Origin: Acidimicrobiia bacterium
Lineage (GTDB): Bacteria > Actinomycetota > Acidimicrobiia > Spongiisociales > JAHEDJ01
Assembly: GCA_035471805.1 (NCBI GenBank)
Contig: DATIPS010000011.1
Location: 1-64,000, forward strand
Length of the DNA stretch: 64,000 nucleotides
Direction of reading: 5' to 3'
How positions within the stretch are numbered: the stretch's first letter is position 1; each line of letters opens with the position of its first letter. The position numbers were made by a program, and so were the translations under genes. Positions 51,890 through 60,882 of the stretch are shown here, piece by piece. The notes below the pieces were generated by a model. The model saw only the letters and a program-made list of their open reading frames with translations. It ran no database searches and had not been told where the DNA came from.

Positions 51890-52903
51890 TCAAGCCCCCA
51901 ATACAACTCGACGGTCGAGGTACGCATAGACAACGTCCACGATGAGATTGACGAACAGGAAGAGGATGCTGGTGAACATCACGTAGGCCATGATCGTGGC
52001 CTGGTCTCCGCGCAGCACGGCGTCTGCCATCCAACGTCCCAGTCCCGGCCAGCGAAAAATGATCTCGGCGACCACGGTGCCTTGCAGGAGGAAGCCGAAG
52101 CTGAGCCCGATCACCGTCACCGTCGGGATCAAGGCATTGCGCCGAGCGTGCCTCCGCAGGACCAGGCGCTCGGGGAGTCCCTTTGCCCTGGCCGCGTCGA
52201 CGTAGTCTTCCTGGAGTTCCTCGATCAGCGAAGAGCGCATCATTCGTGCGATGATCGCCGTTGCCCCGTAACCGATCGACAGGGCCGGAAGCACCAGGTG
52301 CCAGACGGCGTCGCGTAGTGCACCGAAGTCGCCTGCGATGATCGCGTCCAGGGTGTACAGGCCGGTCGGGTGCTGGATGCGGCCGAAGATGTCGGGGTCG
52401 CTTCTCCCGATGGGGAACCACCCGAGATACACCCAGAAGACGATCAGCAGGAGAATGGCGAACCAGAACAGCGGCATGCTGGCACCGCTGATCGAGACAA
52501 CCCGGGTGACGTGATCGGGTATACGGTTTCTGCGTGCTCCGGCGAATGTCCCGAGGCTTATGCCGATGGAGACGGCGACGATGGCCGAAGCTATCGCCAG
52601 TTCCATGGAGGCGGCGAGCTTCTTGGGGAACACCTCGGTAACCGGGGCGGCGGCAACTCCCGACCAGCCCAAATCACCGGTGACGACACCGCCCGCCCAG
52701 TAGAAATACTGAACGGGAAGGGGGTCGTCGAGATGGAAGCGTTCCTCGAGTTCCGCAACCTCGTCAGGGCTCATCTCGTGCGAGAGGTAGATCCCAATCG
52801 GAGAACCGCCGACTCTGGTCAGCGTGAACACGATGATTGAGGTCCCGATCACCAGGATCGGGAGGACCATCAGCCTTCTGAGCACATAGTCCTTGATCTG
52901 CAT
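51890..52903 (-). CDS. Oligopeptide/dipeptide-type ABC permease (DppB/OppB-like)
   Basis: A 337-residue inner-membrane permease with about six helices. The N-terminal YVLRRLMVLPILVIGTSI and the coupling loop YVDAARAKGLPERLVLRRHARRNALIP are typical of DppB. The GWSGVAAAPVTEVFPKKLAASMELA region starts the core domain. I chose the ATG at 52903; an earlier GTG frame adds 14 residues. Two strong hairpins separate it from the binding-protein gene upstream, which may give unequal expression. It carries the solute captured by the binding lipoprotein across the membrane. Confidence 0.9.
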   Translation of the reverse strand: MQIKDYVLRRLMVLPILVIGTSIIVFTLTRVGGSPIGIYLSHEMSPDEVAELEERFHLDDPLPVQYFYWAGGVVTGDLGWSGVAAAPVTEVFPKKLAASMELAIASAIVAVSIGISLGTFAGARRNRIPDHVTRVVSISGASMPLFWFAILLLIVFWVYLGWFPIGRSDPDIFGRIQHPTGLYTLDAIIAGDFGALRDAVWHLVLPALSIGYGATAIIARMMRSSLIEELQEDYVDAARAKGLPERLVLRRHARRNALIPTVTVIGLSFGFLLQGTVVAEIIFRWPGLGRWMADAVLRGDQATIMAYVMFTSILFLFVNLIVDVVYAYLDRRVVLGA

Positions 52904-52920
52904 GGGAACCGCTTCCTTGC

Positions 52921-52967
52921 CGCTCTCTTTGCCAACCGCCCACAAGGGGCGGTTGGCAAAGAGAGCG
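52921..52967 (-). terminator. 21-bp perfect hairpin after the Opp binding-protein gene
   Basis: Left arm 52921-52941 pairs perfectly with 52947-52967 around a 5-nt loop. It lies between the binding-protein stop at 53006 and the permease start. There is no T-run on the transcribed strand, so partial termination or 3'-end protection of the binding-protein mRNA is likely. Confidence 0.8.
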
Positions 52968-52995
52968 GGGGTGCCGGCATGGCCGACACCCCCGC
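52965..52995 (-). terminator. Second hairpin, adjoining the first
   Basis: GCGGGGGTG at 52965-52973 pairs with CACCCCCGC at 52987-52995. An inner CGGC/GCCG helix sits in the loop after one mismatch. It shares three bases with the first hairpin, so the two structures could be alternatives. Confidence 0.7.
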
Positions 52996-53005
52996 TGGTG
53001 GTTGC

Positions 53006-54739
53006 TTACTTGTCGAAGAGGGCGAACTTCACGTTCGGCCGTGGCCACAGCGGGTTGAGGATGAAACCCTCGACCCAGTCGCGATGGGCATTGGCGATTC
53101 CCTCTTGGGCCGTGATGAGCCACATCGGGTCCTCGTAGAGGAGCCTCTGGAGCTCGGCGTAAAGATCGGCTCGCCGGTCACTGTCGAGTTCCTGGGCGGC
53201 GTCGTCGATGAGTTCGGCGATCCGATCAGGATCCTGGTAACCCTTGCGGAAGCCGTGGACCTCGCCCCATTCACCGTCTGGATGGGCATACGCCTGCAGG
53301 TAGGCGTCGGGATCGGCGAACGGATCCGCGTTCTTGACCCACATCGCGTACGGCACGGGGTCGGAGGCATGGGCATCGTCGAACTGTGCCTCCGCCACCG
53401 CCAGCACCCGGATCGTGAAGTTCGGGTTGAGCGCCTCGATCGAGTCCTTCAACACCAGTGCGGCCGTCTCGAATAGGTTGGCTTCCTCGGTGATGACCGA
53501 CACGGTGAAGCCTTCGTCCCAGACTCCCGCCGCCCGGAACAGCTCTTCGGCCTTGGCCAGATCCTGCTTGTCGTACAGCGGTGCCGTCGGATCGTACCCG
53601 AACACGCCGATCGGAATGTAGTGCGGGTTGAAGTCGCCGAACCCGCCGAGCGCCCCTTGCAGGAATGCGTTGTAGTCGTAGGCGTAGTTGAACGCCTGAC
53701 GAATCCGCGGGTCGTTGAAGAAGTCGCCGGAGATGGTGTCCTCGTCCGGGAGCTCGTCTTCGGGCATGTTGAGATTGAAGCCGATGTGTATCGGTTCGAG
53801 CAGCAGCCCGCCGCTGTAGATGACCACACCGTCGGCGCCTTCGAGGTCACCGATGAACGAGGGATCTGTTTCGATCATGTCGAAATCGCCGGCCCGGAGA
53901 CCGAGCACTCGAACATCGGGATCGGAACCTATCTCAACTCGCAGATCCAGGTTGGCCGGGGTGCCCCAGTAGTCCTCGAAGATTGAGAACTGCAGGTTTT
54001 CGTTGCGGTTCCACTCTTCGAACTTGTAAGGGCCGGTCCCGACCATGTTCGTGGCCATGAACTCGTTGGGCTCGCCGGCGACGACACCGCCGTTGGCCTC
54101 GACCGCCTCCTGGCTGACCACCGAGGCCACCATGGAGGTCACGACCGCCCGCAGGAATGAAGCACTTCGCTCCTGGAGGGTCACTTCAAAAGTGAACTCG
54201 TCGACGACTCGGGTCTCGACGACATTGTCAATCAACAGGTCGGCCGCCGACTCCGGGAGATCCATGGTCATGACGCGGTCCCACGAGTACTTGACATCAT
54301 CGGCCGTCAGCGGGCTGCCGTCGTGGAAGACAACACCCTCGCGGATCGGGAACGTGAACGTGAGGCCATCCGCCGAGATCAGGCCGTTCTCCACCGAGGG
54401 AACCTCGGTCGAGAGGGACGGGACGAGGTCTGGTCCGTCCGGAGCGATCTCGACCAGGCGCTCGTAGACCTGGAGAATCATCGTCTCGCCGCCTTCACCA
54501 GGTTCGACCTGTGCAGGATCGAGGGTGGTCGGTTCATCATCAGCGGCATGAACGAAGACCCCCGGATTGCTTACTTCGGTGCCGCCACCGCCGTCGCCCT
54601 CCGTTGTCTCTGTTCCGGCGGAAGTGGTTGTTCCCCCGTCATCGTCGCTCGACGAACACGCCGCCACGACCAGGGCAAATACAAGGAGTAGAACGATCCA
54701 TCCTCGGAAGTTGCTGGAACCACGATTCGCTGTCGACAT
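53006..54739 (-). CDS. Extracellular solute-binding lipoprotein, SBP family 5
   Basis: A 577-residue secreted lipoprotein. The signal peptide ends in the lipobox LVVAAC, followed by a Ser/Asp/Thr/Gly linker. The mature domain has family-5 features (PTTLDPAQ, DGLTFTFPIREGVVFHDGSPLTADDV, and a later NDPRIRQAFNYAYD helix). It binds peptides, nickel chelates or oligosaccharide-like solutes outside the membrane and hands them to DppBC. The ATG at 54739 has GGGAGG about 6 nt upstream. A LacI-type operator with 16-bp dyad symmetry lies 46 bp upstream, so uptake is probably induced by the regulator's ligand. Confidence 0.9.
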   Translation of the reverse strand: MSTANRGSSNFRGWIVLLLVFALVVAACSSSDDDGGTTTSAGTETTEGDGGGGTEVSNPGVFVHAADDEPTTLDPAQVEPGEGGETMILQVYERLVEIAPDGPDLVPSLSTEVPSVENGLISADGLTFTFPIREGVVFHDGSPLTADDVKYSWDRVMTMDLPESAADLLIDNVVETRVVDEFTFEVTLQERSASFLRAVVTSMVASVVSQEAVEANGGVVAGEPNEFMATNMVGTGPYKFEEWNRNENLQFSIFEDYWGTPANLDLRVEIGSDPDVRVLGLRAGDFDMIETDPSFIGDLEGADGVVIYSGGLLLEPIHIGFNLNMPEDELPDEDTISGDFFNDPRIRQAFNYAYDYNAFLQGALGGFGDFNPHYIPIGVFGYDPTAPLYDKQDLAKAEELFRAAGVWDEGFTVSVITEEANLFETAALVLKDSIEALNPNFTIRVLAVAEAQFDDAHASDPVPYAMWVKNADPFADPDAYLQAYAHPDGEWGEVHGFRKGYQDPDRIAELIDDAAQELDSDRRADLYAELQRLLYEDPMWLITAQEGIANAHRDWVEGFILNPLWPRPNVKFALFDK

Positions 54740-54784
54740 TCTTCCTCCCTCTGCCCGGAGTCGGTCTGCCCCGAGCAAACAAGC

Positions 54785-54800
54785 GTGCAATCGTTTGCAC
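54785..54800. promoter_or_regulatory. LacI-family operator, extended palindrome GTGCAATCGTTTGCAC
   Basis: The best dyad among the sites: 16 bp that read nearly the same on both strands around CAATCGTTTG. It lies 46 bp upstream of the Opp binding-protein start. Confidence 0.85.
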
Positions 54801-54985
54801 GTCGGGTGACGTTACTGGCTGGCAACTCGACCTTCAAGTCGTTTCTCGGGGCTTCGTCATCGCCGGGAGATAGCGTTCGGGTGACGGCAACGACCCAGCG
54901 GTCGGCATATATGGGTTCCGTCGGCGCGTGACGAAGTAGCCCGTCGCCGGCACGGTGGGCCTCACCCAGGCCCTGTCGAAGCTTG

Positions 54986-54995
54986 CAAACGATTG
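54986..54995. promoter_or_regulatory. LacI-family operator CAAACGATTG (hydroxyacid dehydrogenase operon)
   Basis: Exact core flanked as TTGCAAACGATTGCC, 35 bp upstream of the D-2-hydroxyacid dehydrogenase start at 55030. It lies about 200 bp from the divergent Opp operator, which also allows co-control of both operons. Confidence 0.82.
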
Positions 54996-55029
54996 CCGGC
55001 GGCGTGTCCGGATAGATAGAGTGGCAAAC

Positions 55030-55989
55030 ATGCCCCAGCGCGTCGCCATCCTCGGCACCCGGTACCCAGACTTCTCGATTGAGGAAGGAATCCTCGGGGT
55101 GCAAGGAGTGGAGATCGTTTCCGGACCCGGGTCGACCCCGGACGAGATAGCGGAACTGGCCGGAGACGCAGCGGTGATCATCGCCGGATCTGCCCCTGGA
55201 TTCACCCGAGAAGTGCTCGGCCGTCTTCGGCAGTGCCGGGCCATCGTGCGGTCGGGAATCGGCGTCGACTCCGTCGACCTCGTGGCAGCCGCAGAGTCCG
55301 GATTCTGGGTGATCAACGTCCCCGATTACGGCACCGAAGCCGTCGCTCAGCACGCGCTTGCCATGGTTCTGGCGGGGAGCCGCCGCCTCAACGATGCCGA
55401 TCGCATCGTCAAGGATGGGGGTTGGGGGTTCTCCGAACTCCGGCCTCTCCATCTTCCGGGAGCCATGACGGCAGGGATCGTCGGCTTTGGGAGAATCGGC
55501 CGTCGAGTGGCGGAGCTGATGAGTGCAGTCGGCTTCGGGCGAGTTCTCGTCTGCGACCCGTTGTCACCGCCGGAGGTCGCCGTCGTTCCCCTCGAGAGGC
55601 TTCTCACGGAGTCGGATGTCGTTTCGCTGCATGCTCCTCCTCCGGCTGGAGAGCAGCCGCTCCTCGGCGCCGGCCAGTTGAGCCGGATGAAGCCCGGCAG
55701 CATTCTGGTGAACACGTCGAGGGGTGCCCTGATCGACCATCGGGCTCTAGCTGTGGCGCTGGCTGCCGGAGCACCGCGTCTCGCCGCCCTCGACGTCTTC
55801 CAGCCTGAGCCACCCGATCTGGCGGTCCTGGAGCCGGTGCGGGACCGCCTGCTGCTGTCGCCGCACATGGCCTGGTACACCGAGCAGAGCGAGGCGAGCC
55901 TAAGAAGGCAGGCGGCGGAAGAAGCGCTGCGTATTCTCAGGGGCTCGGCCCCACTCAACCGCGTTGTGGAACCACAGGAGACCGCATGA
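55030..55989 (+). CDS. D-2-hydroxyacid dehydrogenase family (NAD-dependent)
   Basis: A 319-residue D-isomer 2-hydroxyacid dehydrogenase. The Rossmann motif is IVGFGRIGRRVAE. The catalytic Arg is in NTSRGALID, the Glu in DVFQPEPPD and the His in LLSPHMAWYTE, so the triad is complete. It interconverts a 2-hydroxy acid and 2-keto acid, or oxidises a sugar-acid phosphate, in the cytoplasm. I chose the ATG at 55030; the GTG at 55021 is possible. It opens a five- or six-gene operon. (S)-sulfolactate dehydrogenases belong to this family, but other hydroxy acids are equally likely. Confidence 0.85.
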   Translation: MPQRVAILGTRYPDFSIEEGILGVQGVEIVSGPGSTPDEIAELAGDAAVIIAGSAPGFTREVLGRLRQCRAIVRSGIGVDSVDLVAAAESGFWVINVPDYGTEAVAQHALAMVLAGSRRLNDADRIVKDGGWGFSELRPLHLPGAMTAGIVGFGRIGRRVAELMSAVGFGRVLVCDPLSPPEVAVVPLERLLTESDVVSLHAPPPAGEQPLLGAGQLSRMKPGSILVNTSRGALIDHRALAVALAAGAPRLAALDVFQPEPPDLAVLEPVRDRLLLSPHMAWYTEQSEASLRRQAAEEALRILRGSAPLNRVVEPQETA

Positions 55990-56747
55990 CTCAATCGATT
56001 GGCGACCTGACCGGCCCCGAAGTGGCGCAGAAGCTCCGCGCCAACCCCGTCGCCGTGATCCCTTTCGGGAGCATCGAACAGCACGGACCGCACCTGCCGA
56101 ACGGAACCGACACTATCTCGGCAGTGCTGGTGGCAGAGGAGCTCGCCGCGCTCCTGGATGCGCTCCTGGTCCCCTTCGCGCCGTTCGGAGTGACCCCCAT
56201 CCACGCCGGACATCCGGGCACCATCAACATCCGCCGGTCAACCTTCGAGGCGCTGCTGAACGACATCTGTGGCGAACTCATCGGCATGGGGGTCGACCGG
56301 TTCGTCTTCGTCAATTGGCACGAAGGCAACATCGCCTCGATCGACGCGGTGGCGACCGAGATCCAGTCCGCCCACGAGCATGTCTATGTCGTTACTTCTC
56401 ACGCCTGTTACGTCGCCCAACGGCTCTACGCCGCGCAGGGCGGCGATCTGACCCACGGCGGCGGGATCGAGGCGATGGCCGTGATGGCTCATGATCCCGG
56501 ATTGGTCCACACGGATCGCGCCGGGGAGGCCACCCGGCCCGACCGTGCGGTTGCCCTCGACAAGATGCGCCGTGATGGGGAGACCCGCGGCTACATCACC
56601 GACGTTACCGAAATCGATGATCAGGGCTGGTACGGCGATCCGGGATGGGCAACCGAGGAGCTGGCGAATGGATTCGCGACGACCGTTGCCGGGGTCATTG
56701 CCGATCAGGTCCGGAGCATCTTGGCGTTGCGGGCGGAACGATCGTGA
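55986..56747 (+). CDS. Creatininase-family amidohydrolase
   Basis: A 253-residue creatininase fold, normal length. Metal motifs are VIPFGSIEQHGPHLPNGTDT, FVNWHEGNIASI and LTHGGGIEAMAVM. The last usually reads HAGxxETS, so the final Glu-containing motif is altered. Members hydrolyse cyclic amides or open lactone/keto rings. It overlaps the hydroxyacid dehydrogenase (ATGA) and the cupin (GTGA), so it is one step of a shared pathway. It is distinct from the longer IolN-like protein encoded at 35381-36463. The substrate is unknown. Confidence 0.82.
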   Translation: MTQSIGDLTGPEVAQKLRANPVAVIPFGSIEQHGPHLPNGTDTISAVLVAEELAALLDALLVPFAPFGVTPIHAGHPGTINIRRSTFEALLNDICGELIGMGVDRFVFVNWHEGNIASIDAVATEIQSAHEHVYVVTSHACYVAQRLYAAQGGDLTHGGGIEAMAVMAHDPGLVHTDRAGEATRPDRAVALDKMRRDGETRGYITDVTEIDDQGWYGDPGWATEELANGFATTVAGVIADQVRSILALRAERS

Positions 56748-57106
56748 CGGTCGTAGCGGCAGGCGATTTCGCCTTCGCCGACCTGCCCGGCAGGCGGTCG
56801 GCCGATCCCTTGGCGGGAGTCGGTGCCGATTCGAGCGTTCGGATCGTCGAACTTGAACGAACCGCCGCCCGCTCGGCGCACCGCCATCCTCTCTCGGAGG
56901 AGATTGTGTATGTGGTCTCCGGTGAAGGCCGGGTGTGGATCGACGGGGTTTGGCGGCCGGTGAGCCGAGGCGACATAGTCCACATCGCGGCGGGGGCTGC
57001 CCATGCGACGGTGCCGGCGGCGGGCTCCGCGATGAGGCTCGTGTGCTTCTTCCCGCATCCAGATCTCGGCGAGAATCTCGAACCGTCGGATATCCAGGTC
57101 ACCTAG
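56744..57106 (+). CDS. Cupin-domain protein
   Basis: A 120-residue single cupin. Motif 1 is in AHRHPLSEEIVYVVSGEG (His, His and Glu at about residues 45-60). Motif 2 is in RGDIVHIAAGAAHATV (His at about 90). A metal-binding site is therefore plausible. It overlaps the creatininase stop (GTGA) and precedes the Gfo/Idh gene by 12 bp. As in the lyase operon at 42.5-46.3 kb, a small cupin sits in the middle of a catabolic operon, suggesting isomerase or sensor roles. Not assigned further. Confidence 0.75.
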   Translation: MTVVAAGDFAFADLPGRRSADPLAGVGADSSVRIVELERTAARSAHRHPLSEEIVYVVSGEGRVWIDGVWRPVSRGDIVHIAAGAAHATVPAAGSAMRLVCFFPHPDLGENLEPSDIQVT

Positions 57107-57118
57107 GGGAGAACGACT

Positions 57119-58177
57119 ATGACAAGCAGGGTTCGTCTAGCGTCCGTCGGGCTCGGCAGGTGGGCCCGCGTCCTGGCTCGTGCAGCCCGGCGCGGTGATG
57201 CCATCGAGTTGTTCTCGTGTTTCTCGAGATCAGCAGAGCGGCGGGCGGCCTTCCAGGAGGAATTCGGCGTGCCCCGCTCGGCCGCCACCTACGAGGAACT
57301 GCTCGCCGACCCCGATGTCGAGGGCGTGATACTGACCACACCCAACGACACCCACAAAGACCTCATAACGATGGGGCTCGAAGCGGGCAAAGCCGTCTAT
57401 ACCGACAAGCCCATCGCCCAGACTCTCGAGGATGCACTCGCCGTCAAGGAGGTCGTCGAACGTACGGGCGGTGTGCTCGCGGTAGGACACAGCGCCCGGC
57501 GGCTGGCCGGCAGCAGGGTGATGAAGAAGCTCATCGATGATGGCACCGTCGGCGGGGTCTCGATGGTCGAGGCCAACTTCTCGAATGAGCGAGGCCTAGA
57601 GCTCACGCCGGATACCTGGCGCTGGTACCTGTCGAAGACGCCCGGCGGCCCTTTGATCCAACTCGGCGTCCATCACGCAGACAACCTCCAGTATCTCCTT
57701 GGCCCCGTGGCGGCAGTGTCCGCTCATACCCGGAAGCTGTTCACCAAGGCCGAGGTGCCAGACACCACCATGGCGATCCTCGAATTCGAGTCGGGGGCTC
57801 TGGGCTATCTCGGCTGCGGTTGGGCCTCGCCGGGGATCTATCAGATCCGGCTGCAGGGGAGCAAACTGAACCTGATGTACGACCTCGACTTCTCTCACTG
57901 GGATGACGCCCACGAAGCAGATGCGTGGTCGAAGCTGGTGTCGCAGCAGTACGGCCAGCAGGAACGCTCACCGGTCGAGCTGCCGGCGACCGATATGTTC
58001 CGGGAACAGCTGGAGGAGTTTGCCCGAGCCGCCAGGGGGCAGGCAGAGGTCGAGGTCCAGGTCGACGACGCCATCCGGGCCCTGGCGGTGGTCCACACCG
58101 CGATCGAGTCGAACCGGCTCAACGGACGTGCCGTCGAGGTCAAACCGTTCCTCGATTCACTCCGGTTACCCTCGTGA
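57119..58177 (+). CDS. Gfo/Idh/MocA-family oxidoreductase
   Basis: A 352-residue NAD(P) oxidoreductase. The N-terminal Rossmann domain has LASVGLGRWARV and ILTTPNDTHKD. The hallmark EKP motif appears as YTDKPIAQTLEDA with the catalytic Lys. The C-terminal domain carries GGPLIQLGVHHADNLQYL, where His can act as the acid/base. Members oxidise sugars, inositol or sugar acids. With IolN, IolO and an MDR dehydrogenase elsewhere in the window, inositol dehydrogenase (IolG) is one option, but no diagnostic residue decides it. The ATG at 57119 has GGGGAG upstream. Confidence 0.85.
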   Translation: MTSRVRLASVGLGRWARVLARAARRGDAIELFSCFSRSAERRAAFQEEFGVPRSAATYEELLADPDVEGVILTTPNDTHKDLITMGLEAGKAVYTDKPIAQTLEDALAVKEVVERTGGVLAVGHSARRLAGSRVMKKLIDDGTVGGVSMVEANFSNERGLELTPDTWRWYLSKTPGGPLIQLGVHHADNLQYLLGPVAAVSAHTRKLFTKAEVPDTTMAILEFESGALGYLGCGWASPGIYQIRLQGSKLNLMYDLDFSHWDDAHEADAWSKLVSQQYGQQERSPVELPATDMFREQLEEFARAARGQAEVEVQVDDAIRALAVVHTAIESNRLNGRAVEVKPFLDSLRLPS

Positions 58178-58214
58178 TGAGACAACCAGACGAACACCCA
58201 GGAGGAGGATTCGA

Positions 58215-59111
58215 ATGGATCCGGAACATGTAGTCGTCGCCGAAACGATCGCCGGCTCCGAGTGCCACTTGATGTACGTGGAAGTGTGGGACGGCCTCTA
58301 TGCGCCGATCGGACTTCGCAAACCGGTCGGACCCGGACCGTTCCCGATCATCCTGCTGGCCTCCGGCAACGGCGGAGAGGGCATGGCCTGGATACGCGAT
58401 GCCCTTGCCAACCGCGGCTACATCATGGATCGCCTGGTCGAAGCAGGTTACGCCTGCGCCTGGTTGCGCTATCGGACGGAGGTCGAGCTCGGCTACCACC
58501 AGGGTGGACCGCTCATTCGCGACATGCGGCAGGGCCGCGAGCTGTTCAATCGCTCGCCCCTCGAGTATGAAGATGAGATCGCGATCATCGACTACGTGAA
58601 GACCCTCCCATATGTAGATGCCGACCGGGTCGGGCTGATCGGTATGAGTCACGGGGGCGAGATGGTGATGAAGCTCACCTCTGAGTACAACGGGGCAGCG
58701 GCGGCAGTCGCCAGCGAGCCCGCCTCACACGAATACCTGGCGCTCACGCCGGACGACACCGCGTTCGTCAACGAGGAGACCCGGCTGAGGAACATCGAAT
58801 CGATGATGATGACCGAGGTCGAGAAGGTCCGAAGCCGAATCGATCACGATGTCGCTATGGAGCGGATCTCCGGTATCCAGACGCCGATTCTGGTGATGGG
58901 CAGGGAGACCGATGAACTGCAGGGGATCTTCCGTCTCAACTACGACCTGCTGGTCGAAGCCGGCAAGGACGTCGAGTGGGTCTCCTACGACCATGACCTG
59001 CACGGCTACGTCTATCCGAAGCGCGGACCCGACGGTCGGTACGAGGTCAACGATGTTCAACACGAGGCGATCGCCCACGTGATCGAGTATCTGGACCGGT
59101 ACCTGAAGTAG
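58215..59111 (+). CDS. Alpha/beta hydrolase (dienelactone hydrolase / acyl-peptidase-like)
   Basis: A 298-residue alpha/beta-hydrolase fold. The nucleophile elbow is GLIGMSHGGEMVM (Ser at about 142). The acid is probably Asp in MGRETDELQ and the base His in DHDLHGYVY. A GLRKPVGPGPFPIILLASGNG strand-turn region comes first. It probably hydrolyses an ester or lactone in the cytoplasm; no signal peptide is visible. The ATG at 58215 has GGAGGAGG 6 nt upstream. It follows the Gfo/Idh gene in the operon, so it may hydrolyse the lactone made by a sugar dehydrogenase. Confidence 0.82.
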   Translation: MDPEHVVVAETIAGSECHLMYVEVWDGLYAPIGLRKPVGPGPFPIILLASGNGGEGMAWIRDALANRGYIMDRLVEAGYACAWLRYRTEVELGYHQGGPLIRDMRQGRELFNRSPLEYEDEIAIIDYVKTLPYVDADRVGLIGMSHGGEMVMKLTSEYNGAAAAVASEPASHEYLALTPDDTAFVNEETRLRNIESMMMTEVEKVRSRIDHDVAMERISGIQTPILVMGRETDELQGIFRLNYDLLVEAGKDVEWVSYDHDLHGYVYPKRGPDGRYEVNDVQHEAIAHVIEYLDRYLK

Positions 59112-59140
59112 CCCGGCCACCAGAGACCGGAGGCGCCCGC

Positions 59141-59974
59141 ATGCGGCACTCATTCAAAGTGTGGTCGCAGGAGGCTGAGTGGAGCCAGCTGCGCGATATC
59201 TGGACCGAGGCCGATCGAGGCGGCTTCTGGGATGCCGTGTGGCTGAACGACCATCTGCACCCTCCCAAGGCCGAGCCCGCTCTGCCGATCATGGATGCCT
59301 GGACGTTGTTCGGCGGATTGGCAGCCATTACCGATCGAATCCGCTTTGGAACCATGTTGAGTGCCAACACGTTCCGGCATCCGGCGATCCTCGCCAAGCA
59401 GGCGGTGACCCTCGATCGCATGTCGAAGGGCCGGCTCGAGATCGGCATCGGTGCCGGGTGGCATGAAGGCGAACACGCGGCCTTCGGAATCGAGCTGCAT
59501 TCGGTCCCGGCCCGTTTCAGACTTCTGGAGGAGACCTTCGAAGTGCTGCACGGCCTGTTCACCCAGAACGTCTTCAGCTTCGAAGGTGAGCATCATTCGA
59601 TTCGATCGGCGCGCTTCGAACCCAAGCCGGTCCAGAAGCCGCGCCCGCCCTTTGTCATCGGCGGTACGGGCCCCCTCCGGACCATTCCACTCGCGGCCAG
59701 GTGGGCCGACCAATGGAACTTCCCCGATTACACCCGCGATCTCGACCTCTTCCGCGAACGAAAGGCTCTGCTGCACGAGTCGTGTTCGGCGATCGGCCGC
59801 GACCCGGGTGAGATAGAGATCTCAGTGCAGTTCAGGTTCTCAGGAGATCTGGCCGAGACGGTCGACAGGGTCGCCGCGTACCGTGAAACCGGCGCCGATC
59901 ACATCCTGGTGAGTTTCAACCCGCCGCCCGACCCGGCTCTCCCGCCCTCAGTTGCCGATGCACTGACGGCCTGA
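59141..59974 (+). CDS. LLM-class flavin (F420 or FMN)-dependent oxidoreductase
   Basis: A 277-residue luciferase-like TIM barrel. The conserved DAVWLNDHLHPP, RIRFGTMLSANTFRHPAILAKQ and GRLEIGIGAGWHEGEHAAFGI segments are present. This class uses F420H2 or FMNH2 to reduce substrates or act as a monooxygenase. The actinobacterial context and the short length favour F420, but residues that decide the cofactor cannot be read with confidence. It is the last gene of the 55-60 kb operon and is convergent with an EamA transporter gene 10 bp away. Confidence 0.83.
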   Translation: MRHSFKVWSQEAEWSQLRDIWTEADRGGFWDAVWLNDHLHPPKAEPALPIMDAWTLFGGLAAITDRIRFGTMLSANTFRHPAILAKQAVTLDRMSKGRLEIGIGAGWHEGEHAAFGIELHSVPARFRLLEETFEVLHGLFTQNVFSFEGEHHSIRSARFEPKPVQKPRPPFVIGGTGPLRTIPLAARWADQWNFPDYTRDLDLFRERKALLHESCSAIGRDPGEIEISVQFRFSGDLAETVDRVAAYRETGADHILVSFNPPPDPALPPSVADALTA

Positions 59975-59984
59975 CGGCGCGGCC

Positions 59985-60863
59985 TCATTGGATTCCGATC
60001 AAAACGACGCCCGAAACCACCAGAGCCACGCTGGCCATCAGATGCCAGTCCACGTGTTCGTCACCCTTGAGGAAGAGCATCCCCAGACCGATCGCCCAGA
60101 TCCCCTGGGTCGCCTGGAGGATTCCGACCACCCAGGCGGGCAGGTATGCGAAGGCGCTGAACTGTGACAGGAGGGCGATGCTCGTCGTCACGCCGGCCGC
60201 CACGAACCACCATGGGATCGCATGGACGTTGGCGGCGATACGGTCGCGGATGGCTCCGCGTATCACGTCCACCGACATCAAGACTGCGAAAGCGGCAGTG
60301 GCGCCCAAGAAAGCACCGATCACCGAACTGTCGAATCGTTGCAGTCCCCACTTGCGCATCACGAAGGCGGTGCCGAAGAACATCGGTGCCAGCGCGGCGA
60401 TCACGTAGAAGCGGGTCGGCACCCGTTCCCCGGTAGCCAGGCCGGCAGGCCCGGCCCGCAGCCGGATGAGCCAGAGCAACCCGCCGATGACCAGCAACCC
60501 ACCGAAGCCTTCGATCGGGCTCACTGCCTCCTCCAGTACGATCCAACCGACGGCGGCGGCCGCCACCGGTGTGCCCGTTATGAAGGCGCTGGAGCGAGTC
60601 GATCCGATCATTCGAACTGCGCGCAGGTTGAAGGACCTTCCCAACACCGATCCGACCACTCCGGCGGCCAGGAGTGCGACCACGCCGGTCGCGCTCCACG
60701 GAGGACGGACGGCCAAGGAAGCGGCCAGTCCCAGGACCACAACATTGACCGACACGGTCATCAGGACTCCGTCGTCACCGGTCCGGTGGCGCTGACCGAT
60801 CCTTATCAGCACCGACGAAAGCGCGAAGAAGAAAGCCGAGCCGATGCCGAAGACGAAGCCCAT
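59985..60863 (-). CDS. EamA/DMT-family transporter (two domains)
   Basis: A 292-residue membrane protein with about ten helices in two tandem EamA domains (FGIGSAFFFALSSVLIRIG; ALAPMFFGTAFVMRKWG; late VVGILQATQGIWAIG). This is the normal fused architecture, in contrast to the split pair at 33573-34455. It probably exports a metabolite. It lies 19 bp downstream of the alpha/beta hydrolase gene on the same strand, so it is transcribed with it from the promoter carrying an operator at 62091. Substrate unknown. Confidence 0.85.
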   Translation of the reverse strand: MGFVFGIGSAFFFALSSVLIRIGQRHRTGDDGVLMTVSVNVVVLGLAASLAVRPPWSATGVVALLAAGVVGSVLGRSFNLRAVRMIGSTRSSAFITGTPVAAAAVGWIVLEEAVSPIEGFGGLLVIGGLLWLIRLRAGPAGLATGERVPTRFYVIAALAPMFFGTAFVMRKWGLQRFDSSVIGAFLGATAAFAVLMSVDVIRGAIRDRIAANVHAIPWWFVAAGVTTSIALLSQFSAFAYLPAWVVGILQATQGIWAIGLGMLFLKGDEHVDWHLMASVALVVSGVVLIGIQ

Positions 60864-60882
60864 CAGAGAGCGTCTCGGGACA

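Noticed and set aside
55986-56747. Mycofactocin MftE for the short creatininase
   Set aside because: No mycofactocin precursor or radical-SAM genes are present, and the neighbours are catabolic enzymes.
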